A stretch of DNA of 64,000 nucleotides, taken from positions 1 to 64,000 of the forward strand of contig JBCBKP010000006.1 of NCBI GenBank assembly GCA_038521625.1, in the 5' to 3' direction. The position numbers and the translations under genes are program-made. The DNA comes from JBCBKP01 sp038521625. GTDB lineage: Bacteria > Planctomycetota > Phycisphaerae > Phycisphaerales > UBA1924. Numbering within the stretch: the first letter of the stretch is position 1; each line of letters starts with the position of its first letter. Under the pieces are notes generated by a model that saw nothing but the letters and a program-made list of their open reading frames with translations, was not told the origin of the DNA and ran no database searches. Shown here one piece after another: positions 35,435 to 43,336 of this stretch.

Positions 35435-36112
35435 CTAGGGGCGGACGATCAGGCCGCGGCCCGGGGCGCGCCGGAGCCCCTCGCCCTCCCGGTAGAGCGC
35501 CGTCGCGATCCAGGTTGCGACCAGGGCCCCGGCCACGACGTCGCTGAGGTTGTGCGCGCCGGCGAGCAGGCGCGACAGGCCGCAGCCGGCCGCCAGCAAG
35601 ACGAGCGGCCAGCGCACCGGGCGGAGCAGGAGCCCGAGCATGACGCAGCCGCCGAACGCGACGGCGGTGTGGCTGCTCGGCAGCCCGAGCCCGCCCCCGT
35701 TGCCCGGGATGAAGCCGGTGAAGGGTGTCGAGAACGTGACCGCGCCGTCGTTCTCGAGATTCGGGCGCGAGCGCATGAAGACCAGCTTGAGGATCTCGGC
35801 CGCGAGGCCCGAGAGCGCCGCCGAGAGCGCCACCAGCCCGGCGCGGTGGTGGTCGGGGGGCGCCGCCGCCGGGGGCGTATGGAGACCCGCTGGCGCCGGC
35901 GGGCGAGCGCGATCGTGCAGATAGATCAAGAACGCCAGCAGGAGCCAGGTCGGCAGGTAGCCGGTCTGGCGGAGGACCTGGTACCAGCCCTTCTCCTCGA
36001 GCGGCCCCTTGTCCTCCACGGCGAGCGCACGCACGAGGCCGGCGTCGAACGGCAGGCAGAGCACGACGAGCGCGACCGATCCCGCGAGCAGCAGCAGCGT
36101 GCGCCGTCTCAC
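35435..36112 (-). CDS. PAP2 family membrane phosphatase
   Basis: 225 residues with about six hydrophobic segments. The three phosphatase motifs are present: KLVFMRSRPN (KxxxxxxRP), GLPSSHTAVAFG (PSGH-type with Ser) and SRLLAGAHNLSDVVAG (SRxxxxxHxxxD). Such enzymes remove phosphate from lipid A, undecaprenyl pyrophosphate or phosphatidic acid. The GTG at 36112 overlaps the GT39 stop by 4 nt (GTGA), so the two are made together. With the ArnT-like transferase and the LptF/G permease in the same unit, a role in lipid A or outer-leaflet modification is the best inference. Confidence 0.88.
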   Translation of the reverse strand: MRRRTLLLLAGSVALVVLCLPFDAGLVRALAVEDKGPLEEKGWYQVLRQTGYLPTWLLLAFLIYLHDRARPPAPAGLHTPPAAAPPDHHRAGLVALSAALSGLAAEILKLVFMRSRPNLENDGAVTFSTPFTGFIPGNGGGLGLPSSHTAVAFGGCVMLGLLLRPVRWPLVLLAAGCGLSRLLAGAHNLSDVVAGALVATWIATALYREGEGLRRAPGRGLIVRP

Positions 36113-37731
36113 GGGGCGCTCTCTCGGGTGAGGCCGTCGGGCCCGCCCAGGTCGGGCGGGAACCCTCGGAAGCCGTAGGCGACGAAGGCCTGCCGGTCGG
36201 GCTTGTTCTCGCCGGGCAGCGGGTCGATGGGTTCGACGCGCTCGAAGACGCGTTCCCAGTCGCGGCGGACTCCGCTGAACAGCAGGGCCGGGCGGTCGAG
36301 GAGCCGCTGGTTGACGTCGAGCCGGGCGAGGTCGGTCGCCTCCCAGATGTCGTACTGCGTGCGTCTGCCGTCGCCGAAGTGCGAGCTGCTTGCGTAGGTC
36401 GTCGGCCGGCCCTGCAGATAGAACGCCAGCTGGCTCGCTCTTCCGTAGTGGATGGTCATTACGAACGGCTCGAGCCCGGTCTCCTCCCGGAGGGTGCGCA
36501 GGCGGTCGTCGGCCGCGCTGGAGAGCTCGCGCATGCCCGAGGCCCGGCCGAGCGGGACGAGCGGGGGGTCGAACGCCGTGGCTCGCGCGATCGTGATCGC
36601 GGGCAGCGCGAGCAGGCAGACCGCGAGCGTGATGACGCAGGCGTGCCAGGCGACGCGCACGCCGGCGTCGCGGCGCGCGGCGCCCTCGACGGCCGCCCAG
36701 CCGGCGAGCGCCGCGAGCGGGCCGTACGCGGAGATGTGCCAGTTGGCCTCGACCCTTGTGAACAGGCTGATCACCGCGTAGAAGGCGAGCGGGGCGAGGC
36801 TCAGGCAGAGCAGGTAGGTGACGCCCCCGCGGATGCCGCGCGGGCGCCGCTCGCGACGCGCGATCGCGGCGTTGCGCATGCCCATGAGCGCGAGGAGCAG
36901 CGTGGGGCTGCCGGCGCCGATCGCGATGCCGAGGTACTCGAGCGGCCAGAGCGGCGACCAACCCCGGCCGTCGCCCGAGCTCGGCCGGACGTCGCCGCCC
37001 TCGACGCCGAGGTGCCCGAGCAGGTGTCGCAGCGAGTCCCAGTCGTGCTGGGCGTTCCAGATGATCACCGGCGCGAGGCCGGCCAGGCCGAGCAGCATGC
37101 CCGCGGCGATCCAGCCGGCGCCGGCGGGGCGCAGCCGGCGCGGCCTGAGCAGCGCGAAGGCGAGCAGCGCCGGCGGGATCAGCGCGGCGGTGTATTTGAA
37201 GATGAACGCGAGGGCGAAGCAGGCGCCGAGCCCGAGCCAGGCCGGCCCGGAGCGGCGGGTGAGGGCGTGCCAGGCCGCCCACGCGGCGAGCGTGTAACAC
37301 GCCACGTAGGGGCCGTCGATGGTCATCAGCACCGCGAGCGGCTGGAACGCGGGGATCGCCAGCCAGCACACGGCGGCGGGGAGCAGCACGCGCCGGTCAC
37401 GGAATACCGAGCGTGCCAGCCCGGCGGATCCGACGGCGCCGATCGCCGCCCATATCGCCGCGGGTGCGCGGACGCCGAACTCGTTGTCGCCGAGCAGGGA
37501 TGTCGAGAGGGCGATCAGCCATCCGACGCCCGGGCCCTTGCTGTAGTAGGACCAATCGAGCCGGCGGGACCACTCCCAGTAATGGGCCTCGTCCTCGATC
37601 AGCGTGAGCGGGCTCAGCAGCGCGAGCCACAGCAGACGCAGCAGCGTGACGCCGATGACGACCGCGAGGACGACGGTCCAGGCGCGACCGTCGTTCTTCG
37701 ATGAGATCTTGGCGGGGTGGTCGTCCGGCAC
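36109..37731 (-). CDS. GT39-type membrane glycosyltransferase (ArnT-like)
   Basis: 540 residues, about eleven hydrophobic segments. The first loop LIEDEAHYWEWSRRLDWSYYSKGPGVGWLI is diagnostic for ArnT-like GT-C transferases, with Asp-Glu at the lipid-phosphate sugar site. The C-terminal part (about 400-540) is a soluble periplasmic domain. Such enzymes move a sugar from a polyprenyl-phosphate carrier to lipid A or protein. The GTG at 37731 begins the protein; a later start before the first TM is possible. It lies between the LptF/G-type gene (64-nt gap) and the PAP2 gene (overlap). Confidence 0.88.
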   Translation of the reverse strand: MPDDHPAKISSKNDGRAWTVVLAVVIGVTLLRLLWLALLSPLTLIEDEAHYWEWSRRLDWSYYSKGPGVGWLIALSTSLLGDNEFGVRAPAAIWAAIGAVGSAGLARSVFRDRRVLLPAAVCWLAIPAFQPLAVLMTIDGPYVACYTLAAWAAWHALTRRSGPAWLGLGACFALAFIFKYTAALIPPALLAFALLRPRRLRPAGAGWIAAGMLLGLAGLAPVIIWNAQHDWDSLRHLLGHLGVEGGDVRPSSGDGRGWSPLWPLEYLGIAIGAGSPTLLLALMGMRNAAIARRERRPRGIRGGVTYLLCLSLAPLAFYAVISLFTRVEANWHISAYGPLAALAGWAAVEGAARRDAGVRVAWHACVITLAVCLLALPAITIARATAFDPPLVPLGRASGMRELSSAADDRLRTLREETGLEPFVMTIHYGRASQLAFYLQGRPTTYASSSHFGDGRRTQYDIWEATDLARLDVNQRLLDRPALLFSGVRRDWERVFERVEPIDPLPGENKPDRQAFVAYGFRGFPPDLGGPDGLTRESAP

Positions 37732-37795
37732 GCCGAGCGGGTTCTCCGCGGTCGCCGGCGGGCCGCTGGGGCTCTGCCGGCTTGGTTTCGGTCGG

Positions 37796-39490
37796 TCAGG
37801 CGTTGCGGCTGAGCGTACGCAGGGCGAGCGCCGCGTACACGCCGAGGGCGCCGACGCCGCCGTACAGGAGGGGCAGCCCGGCGGCCGCGCCCGACTCGTG
37901 GGTCGTCTGCTGGCCGACGGCGATCAGGATGATCGCGCCGAGCGCCGGGAGGAAGCTCCACAGGTAGACGACCAGCGGGAGCGCGTGGCGCATGCGCATC
38001 GCGGTGATCGCGCCGGTCAGCACCATGATGAGGCAGCTGAGGCTCATCGCGGCGCGCTCGTGCTGCTTGCTGGTGATCTCGCGACCGAGCCGTTCGATCC
38101 TCCGGTCGAGCCGCCCCGCGGCGTCGGCGATCCCCGGGTGCGGCGTCGTCTCGGCTTCGGCGAGCAGGTCGCGGGGCGGGAGACCGGCGAGTCGTGCGAG
38201 GGGGTCGGGGTCGAGGGCGAGGCCCTCGTAGGTCCGCGCGGCGCGGGCGGTCTCGACCGAGCCGAGCCCGGCGGGGTCGACGTCGCGCCGCCCGCGGATC
38301 GTCACGTCCGCGAGCTCGAGCCGGAAGGTGAGCTTCGCGGAGCCCCGCGTCCCGATCGTGACGTCCTTCTCCGAGCTCTCGGGCTCGAGTGTCAGCAGGG
38401 CCGAGGCGGCGCGCAGGTCATCGAGCCCGCCGCCGAGTGGGCCCGTCTCGCTATCGCCGTAGAACGCCTCGACACGGATGCGTTCTCCGGGCGGTGCCGC
38501 GAAGGTGAAGGGCCCGGAGCCCTCGAGCGCCGCCGCCCGGATCACCAGCGTGACGCCGGCGCTCTGGAGCGTGACGCGCCCGAGGTCCTCGAGATCACGT
38601 CGTATCTGGGCCGCGGCCTCGATGGACGCGAGCCCGCGCGCGAGCCGGGCGTGGCGGGATCGCACGAAGCTCATCCGCTCGGGGTGCTCGCGCAGCTCGA
38701 GGAGCTCGCCGAAGGTGAGAAACTTCGGGTCGTCCTCGAAGGCGTTGGGCACGCGGAAGAGCGGCGTGCGGAACGAGCCGACGACGCCGAGCGTTCCGTC
38801 GCGGTAGAGGGTGCCGTTGTTGAAGGCGATGCGCCCGGCGAGCGCGTCGTCGGCGCCCACGGCCTCGCCGGGCATCAGCATGACCAGCGCGTACTCGGCG
38901 GTCGCGTCGTTGGTGACGGCGCCGAAATCGTCGGTCTCGACCGCGGCGACGCGCTCGAGGAGGATCTTGCCCACGAGCGGCTCGCCCGGCTTGATCTCAA
39001 GGCGGCGCACGCCCTCGGCGTGGACGGTCATGCCGCCGACGGTGGCCGACTCGCCGCGATCGATCTTGTTGACCAGCGTCTCGATCGCGTCCCGGGTGAC
39101 CATCTGCTCCATCGACTGGAGGAACCTGGGGATGATCTGCTCGTTCAGCGCCGTCAGGATCCCGCCGAGGGCGAGCCCGCTCGCGAGCGCGGGGACCAGC
39201 AGAGCCCTGTGGCTCAGCCCGCCGGCGAGCGCCGCGATCACCTCGTTGTCCTGGGCCATCCTGTGGTAGGCGAGCGTCGCGCCGAAGGCGGCCGCGAACG
39301 GCAGCGCGTACGCCAGCATCGGGACCGACGCGAGCGCCATGAACCGCAGCGCCTCCGCGGGGCCGAGCGTGCCGTCGGCGAGCGGCTTGACCGCGACGGC
39401 GAAGGCGATCACGACAACGAGCACGGCGGCGCTGAGGAGCACGAGGCGCCAGAGCTCGATGGTGGCGTACCGCCACAGCGTCCAGGACAT
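37796..39490 (-). CDS. LptF/LptG family lipopolysaccharide transport permease
   Basis: 564 residues. Three hydrophobic segments lie N-terminal (LVLLSAAVLVVVIAFAV, ALASVPMLAYALPFAAAFGATLAYHRMAQDNEVIAALAGG) and three C-terminal (about 450-560), around a large periplasmic domain that is longer than usual. The stretch YHRMAQDNEVIAALAGGLSHR is the coupling helix that contacts LptB. LptF and LptG pull LPS from the inner membrane. Which of the two this is cannot be told, and the second partner is not adjacent. The ATG at 39490 lies within a few bases of a minus-strand terminator's T-run and lacks a visible Shine-Dalgarno site. Confidence 0.87.
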   Translation of the reverse strand: MSWTLWRYATIELWRLVLLSAAVLVVVIAFAVAVKPLADGTLGPAEALRFMALASVPMLAYALPFAAAFGATLAYHRMAQDNEVIAALAGGLSHRALLVPALASGLALGGILTALNEQIIPRFLQSMEQMVTRDAIETLVNKIDRGESATVGGMTVHAEGVRRLEIKPGEPLVGKILLERVAAVETDDFGAVTNDATAEYALVMLMPGEAVGADDALAGRIAFNNGTLYRDGTLGVVGSFRTPLFRVPNAFEDDPKFLTFGELLELREHPERMSFVRSRHARLARGLASIEAAAQIRRDLEDLGRVTLQSAGVTLVIRAAALEGSGPFTFAAPPGERIRVEAFYGDSETGPLGGGLDDLRAASALLTLEPESSEKDVTIGTRGSAKLTFRLELADVTIRGRRDVDPAGLGSVETARAARTYEGLALDPDPLARLAGLPPRDLLAEAETTPHPGIADAAGRLDRRIERLGREITSKQHERAAMSLSCLIMVLTGAITAMRMRHALPLVVYLWSFLPALGAIILIAVGQQTTHESGAAAGLPLLYGGVGALGVYAALALRTLSRNA

Positions 39491-39491
39491 C

Positions 39492-39528
39492 CAAAAATGA
39501 TACGGGCCCGGGGGGAGGCCCGGGCCCG
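39492..39528 (-). terminator. rho-independent terminator of the upstream protease gene
   Basis: On the minus strand CGGGCCCGGG pairs with CCCGGGCCCG (39503-39512 and 39519-39528, 10 bp, 6-nt loop) followed by TATCATTTTTGG. The T-run ends directly before the start codon of the LptF/G gene. Confidence 0.8.
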
Positions 39529-39554
39529 CGTCGGATCGGGGTTGTCGTGCGTCG

Positions 39555-40514
39555 TCAGTTCGGGCAATCCGCCATGAACTGCTGGACGAACTCCATCACA
39601 TCGAGCTGCGTGCCCAGGTCGAGCGGCTCGACCAGCGAGATCGCGGCGGGCTCGCCGGCGAAGTACGCGTTCACGAACGCGTCGACGTCGGTGGTCGTCA
39701 GCGAGCCGAAGGGCTCGGTGAAGTCGACGGCGCCGCAGGGCTCCGCGGGCGGGACCTCGGCGACGACCTCGGGCAGCACCGAGTCGATCCAGTCGGCGAA
39801 CGCGCTCATGCGCAGGCCGTCGAACCGCTCGCCGTACCGGGCCTGCGAGCCGAACTGCACGGCGCGGGTGATGGCGATGAGCTTGAACTGCCCGTCGTCG
39901 AGCACGAACCACCCGCAGCCGGAGTCGCCGTCGGCGACGGTCGCCTCGCGCGGGACGGAGGTGTCGATCGGGTCCCAGCGGGCGCCGATCAGGCTGTTCG
40001 GCACCGGCGAGCCGCCGAGGCCGAACGTGTCGCTGACGACGTTGGCGCCCCAGTTGAGGTTCCCTCGGACGCCCCACTGGTAGCCGACCTTCATCCCGTT
40101 GTAGAGCACGTCGGCGCCGCGGTCCTTGCCGAACCCGCCGATGACGAACGGGCGGCTCATCTCGTCCGCGCGGTCGTAGATATCGGCCCACTCGGCGAGG
40201 TCGGCGGGCTGGCCGCCGTGGTTCTCGATGCGGCAGATCCGCATGTCGGCGGAGGGGTGGTTGATGACCTCGGCGACGCGGTAGTAGTCGCCGTCGATGA
40301 TCACGGTGGTCCCGACGCCGCCGCCTTGGTGCTTCGTCGTGATGATGTGGTTGGGACCGATGACCGCGAAGGACGCGTTGCCGGCCCAGCGTCCGACCAG
40401 CTTGCTGCTGGGCGTCTCGATCGTCATGGAATCGTGTTCTTTGTGCGTGATGTTGCCCGACGTAAGGCCGGCGGAGGCGGCAAGGGCGCTGGCGAGTGTC
40501 AGCGAGCGAAGCAT
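39555..40514 (-). CDS. exported trypsin-like serine protease with Cys-flanked dockerin-like domain
   Basis: 319 residues. A signal peptide (1-20, LRSLTLASALAASAGLTSG) is followed by a chymotrypsin-fold domain (about 38-250). The likely triad is H62 (NHIITTKHQGGG), D90 (HPSADMRICRIE) and S198 (VADGDSGCGW, the GDSG motif). The C-terminal domain (260-317) runs from CGAVDFTEPFGSLTTTDVDAF to VQQFMADC, with two helix repeats and Cys at both ends. The ATG at 40514 begins the signal peptide. The gene upstream, after a 232-nt gap, is a paralog. Probably a surface-retained or secreted protease with a planctomycete dockerin-type anchor. Confidence 0.83.
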   Translation of the reverse strand: MLRSLTLASALAASAGLTSGNITHKEHDSMTIETPSSKLVGRWAGNASFAVIGPNHIITTKHQGGGVGTTVIIDGDYYRVAEVINHPSADMRICRIENHGGQPADLAEWADIYDRADEMSRPFVIGGFGKDRGADVLYNGMKVGYQWGVRGNLNWGANVVSDTFGLGGSPVPNSLIGARWDPIDTSVPREATVADGDSGCGWFVLDDGQFKLIAITRAVQFGSQARYGERFDGLRMSAFADWIDSVLPEVVAEVPPAEPCGAVDFTEPFGSLTTTDVDAFVNAYFAGEPAAISLVEPLDLGTQLDVMEFVQQFMADCPN

Positions 40515-40746
40515 TGTGCGGACTCCGGAACAGATCGATGGCGGTCGAGAAAGGCGCACGTGCGCCGGACAGCCCAATCCCCTCGCAAGGGGATCGATCG
40601 TCACGATCTGTGGAGTCCTTGAACGGTCGCGTCGGGAACCTGCCGGAGCCGGTGGCGATCACCGACCGAACGAAGCTGCGCAATATGACAGGTCTCGCGC
40701 GCGACCGCGATCCCGCGTCCGCGAGCGGGGGTGGGGCGCGGGCGCG

Positions 40747-41694
40747 TTATTGGCAGCCGGCGTAGTACGCGTCGAGGAACGCCTGGATGTCCGCCTGGCT
40801 GACGATGTCGCTCGGCGCCGCGAGCGCGGCGATGGAGGGGTCCTTGAGATACCACAGGGGGGCGAAGGTCTCGATATCGGTCCGGCTGAGGACGCCGAAC
40901 GGCTCGGCGACGTCCGCGGCGCTGCAGGGCGGGGCGGTCAGGAACGGGGCGATGAAGTCCGCGAAGCTCGCGATCCGGACGCCGTTCATGAACTCGCCGA
41001 AGACGGACCTCTGGCCGTACTGGACCGAGCTGGTGAGCCCGGCGAGCTTCCAGACGCCGTTGTCGTTGATGAACCAGCCGCCGCCCGAGTCACCGTCGGC
41101 GACGGTGGCCTCCTTGACGGTCCCCTGGCCGGGCCGGTCGAAATCGGCCTGGATGATCCGGGCGTCGCTCGGGGACCCAGGCTCGGGGAGCGAGAAGCCC
41201 TCGACGACATTCGTACCCCAGCGGAGCTGCTTGTTGCCGTCGCCCCAGCCGTAGCCGATGAGCTCGCCCAGGCCGTTCCGCTGCTCGCCGCCGCGTTCGA
41301 GTCCCCAACCGCCGATGACGAACTCGCGCCCGGCCTCGCCGCCGCCCTCCCAGATGTCGACCCAGTGCTCGAGGTCCGCGGGCGTCGAGCCGTAGGTCTC
41401 GATCCGGCAGACGCGGAGGTCCGCGGTGGGGTGCTGGAAGTCCTCGGCGACGCGGTAGATGTCATCGCCGAGCAGGATCGGGCTGCCGGGCCCGCCGCCC
41501 TGGTGGCGGGTGGTGACGATGTGGTTCGGGCCGATCGCGACCGCGGTGGCGTTGGCCGCCCAGCGGACGATGACGTCCGGGTGCGGCGTCTCGATCACGA
41601 TCGCGTCCGCACCCGGGTGGTTCACCGTCGCCGAGGCGATCCCCGACGCGGCGAGGGCGGCCGTGGCGGCGCGCCCGAATCTCGATTTTGGCAT
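40747..41694 (-). CDS. exported trypsin-like serine protease, paralog of the neighbouring gene
   Basis: 315 residues. An N-terminal hydrophobic segment (about 8-22) acts as export signal. The protease domain shows H64 (NHIVTTRHQGGG), D92 (HPTADLRVCRIE) and S203 (VADGDSGGGW). The C-terminal domain begins CSAADVAEPFGVLSRTDIETF and ends IQAFLDAYYAGC. It is clearly related to the gene at 39555: the same order, matching blocks VGRWAGNA/VRWAANA and FVIGGFG/FVIGGWG. It starts 26 nt after cysS on the same strand. Both copies keep a complete triad, so neither looks inactive. Confidence 0.83.
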   Translation of the reverse strand: MPKSRFGRAATAALAASGIASATVNHPGADAIVIETPHPDVIVRWAANATAVAIGPNHIVTTRHQGGGPGSPILLGDDIYRVAEDFQHPTADLRVCRIETYGSTPADLEHWVDIWEGGGEAGREFVIGGWGLERGGEQRNGLGELIGYGWGDGNKQLRWGTNVVEGFSLPEPGSPSDARIIQADFDRPGQGTVKEATVADGDSGGGWFINDNGVWKLAGLTSSVQYGQRSVFGEFMNGVRIASFADFIAPFLTAPPCSAADVAEPFGVLSRTDIETFAPLWYLKDPSIAALAAPSDIVSQADIQAFLDAYYAGCQ

Positions 41695-41720
41695 GGGTCG
41701 TGGGCTCCTCGGCGGCCACC

Positions 41721-43313
41721 TTAGCGGCCCGCACGATCGATTTCGACACGACCACCGGTCACGTCTTTGATCAAAAGCCCTTGTTTGAAGAGTGTTTCAC
41801 GGATCGCGTCCGCGGCGGGGTAGTCCTTCTCCAGCTTCGCGCGCCGTCGATCCTCGATCAGGGCTTCGATCTCGGGGTCGGGGCTCAGGCCGTGAAGCCA
41901 GATGCAGAGCCCCGAGTCCGTTGATCTGGGCGCTCCCGAGCCGAGCTCCAGCACGCCGAGGGCGGGGTCGATCACCTCGGACAGCACCGCGGCGTCGGCC
42001 CTGGTCGGCGCGGTCACCGACCCGATCCACTTGTTGACGACGCCCAGCGCACCAGCGACGTTGAGGTCCGACGCGAGCGCGTCGGCGAAATCGCGGACGG
42101 CCGTCTCGTCGCGTGTTCCGGCGTCTTCGCTCGCGCGCGCGGATTCCAGGAACCGCCTCCAGCGCTCGATCATGCGGGCCGCGTCCCGGAGACCGTGCAT
42201 CGAGAAATCGGCGTTGGCGCGGTAGTGCGTCTTGATGAGCTCGAGGCGGATCGCGGCCGGCTCGTGGCCGTCCTCCATGAGCCCGCGCGGCGTGAAGAAG
42301 TTGCCGCGGCTCTTGGACATCTTCTCGCCGTTGACCATCAGGAAGCGGGCGTGGGCCCAGTGGCGGGCGAAGGTCTCGTTCCCGGTCACGCCGGCGGCCT
42401 GGGCCCGCTCGCACTCGTGGTGGGGGAAGATGTTGTCCTCCCCCCCGGTGTGCAGGTCGATCTCGCCCCGGGATCCCTCGGGGTCGAGCCGCTCGAGCGA
42501 CATCGCGCTGCACTCGATGTGCCAGCCGGGGTAACCGACGCCCCACGGCGAGTCCCACTTCATGAGGTGCGTCTGGTCTTCCTTCCAGAGCAGGAAGTCC
42601 GCGGGTTGCCGCTTCGAGGACTGGTCGGCCTCGCTGACGCGGCCGCCGGCGCCGCCCCGCAGCCGGTCGAGCGTGTTGCCGCTGAGCGATCCGTAGTCCT
42701 TGGCGCGGGTCACGTCGAAGTAGACAGCGCGCGAGCCGGGGCTCCCCGCGACGTAGGCCATGCCCTTCGACTCGAGCACGGCGATCTGTCGGATCATCGA
42801 CGCGACGTGCCCGGTCGCACGCGGCATCAGCGACGGGTCCTTCTCGGACTCGATGGCGACGCGGAGTCCGAGGCGCCGCGCGTCCTCCTTGAACCGCGCC
42901 GTATAGAAGGATGCGATCGCGAACGGGTCGCCCGGGTCGACCTCCGCGCCGGGCGGGAGCTTCCCGGACTTCTTGGCCTCGGCGACGCGCCGCCCCGCGA
43001 GCGCCATCTTGTCCTCGCCGGCGCCGTCCGCCGAGTCGTCCTCGGTCATGTGCCCGACGTCGGTGATGTTCATGACGTGCACGACAGCGCGCGGGCCGGC
43101 GTGCGCGGCACCCTCGGGCCCGGTCACCTCGCAGAGCGGGTGCTCGATCCAGCGCCGGAGCACGTCCGCGAACAGAAACGCCCGGAAGTTGCCGATGTGG
43201 GCGTCGTCGTAGACGGTCGGGCCGCAGCTATACAGCGTCACGCGGTCCGGGTCGGCGGGCGTGAACGGCTCGATTCGCCGCGCGGCGGTGTTGTAAAGCC
43301 TGAACGGTGCCAT
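41721..43313 (-). CDS. cysS: cysteinyl-tRNA synthetase
   Basis: 530 residues. It charges tRNA-Cys. The zinc-binding Cys in LYSCGPTVYDDAHIGNFRAFL with the HIGH-type motif (HIGN), the GYPGWHIECSAMS block, DLHTGGEDNIFPHHECE and the KMSKS motif EKMSKSRGNFF are all intact. The insertion between the HIGH half and the zinc site is longer than usual (about residues 65-120, an acidic/Lys stretch). It lies between an S8 protease gene (23-nt gap) and a trypsin-like protease gene (26-nt gap) on the same strand, an unexpected place for a housekeeping gene. Confidence 0.95.
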   Translation of the reverse strand: MAPFRLYNTAARRIEPFTPADPDRVTLYSCGPTVYDDAHIGNFRAFLFADVLRRWIEHPLCEVTGPEGAAHAGPRAVVHVMNITDVGHMTEDDSADGAGEDKMALAGRRVAEAKKSGKLPPGAEVDPGDPFAIASFYTARFKEDARRLGLRVAIESEKDPSLMPRATGHVASMIRQIAVLESKGMAYVAGSPGSRAVYFDVTRAKDYGSLSGNTLDRLRGGAGGRVSEADQSSKRQPADFLLWKEDQTHLMKWDSPWGVGYPGWHIECSAMSLERLDPEGSRGEIDLHTGGEDNIFPHHECERAQAAGVTGNETFARHWAHARFLMVNGEKMSKSRGNFFTPRGLMEDGHEPAAIRLELIKTHYRANADFSMHGLRDAARMIERWRRFLESARASEDAGTRDETAVRDFADALASDLNVAGALGVVNKWIGSVTAPTRADAAVLSEVIDPALGVLELGSGAPRSTDSGLCIWLHGLSPDPEIEALIEDRRRAKLEKDYPAADAIRETLFKQGLLIKDVTGGRVEIDRAGR

Positions 43314-43336
43314 CGCGGTGGATGGTAGAGGGGGGG

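Noticed and set aside
35435..37369. Long minus-strand frame joining PAP2 to an upstream Arg-rich extension
   Set aside because: The extension lies in another frame inside the GT39 gene. PAP2 starts at GTG 36112, overlapping the GT39 stop.
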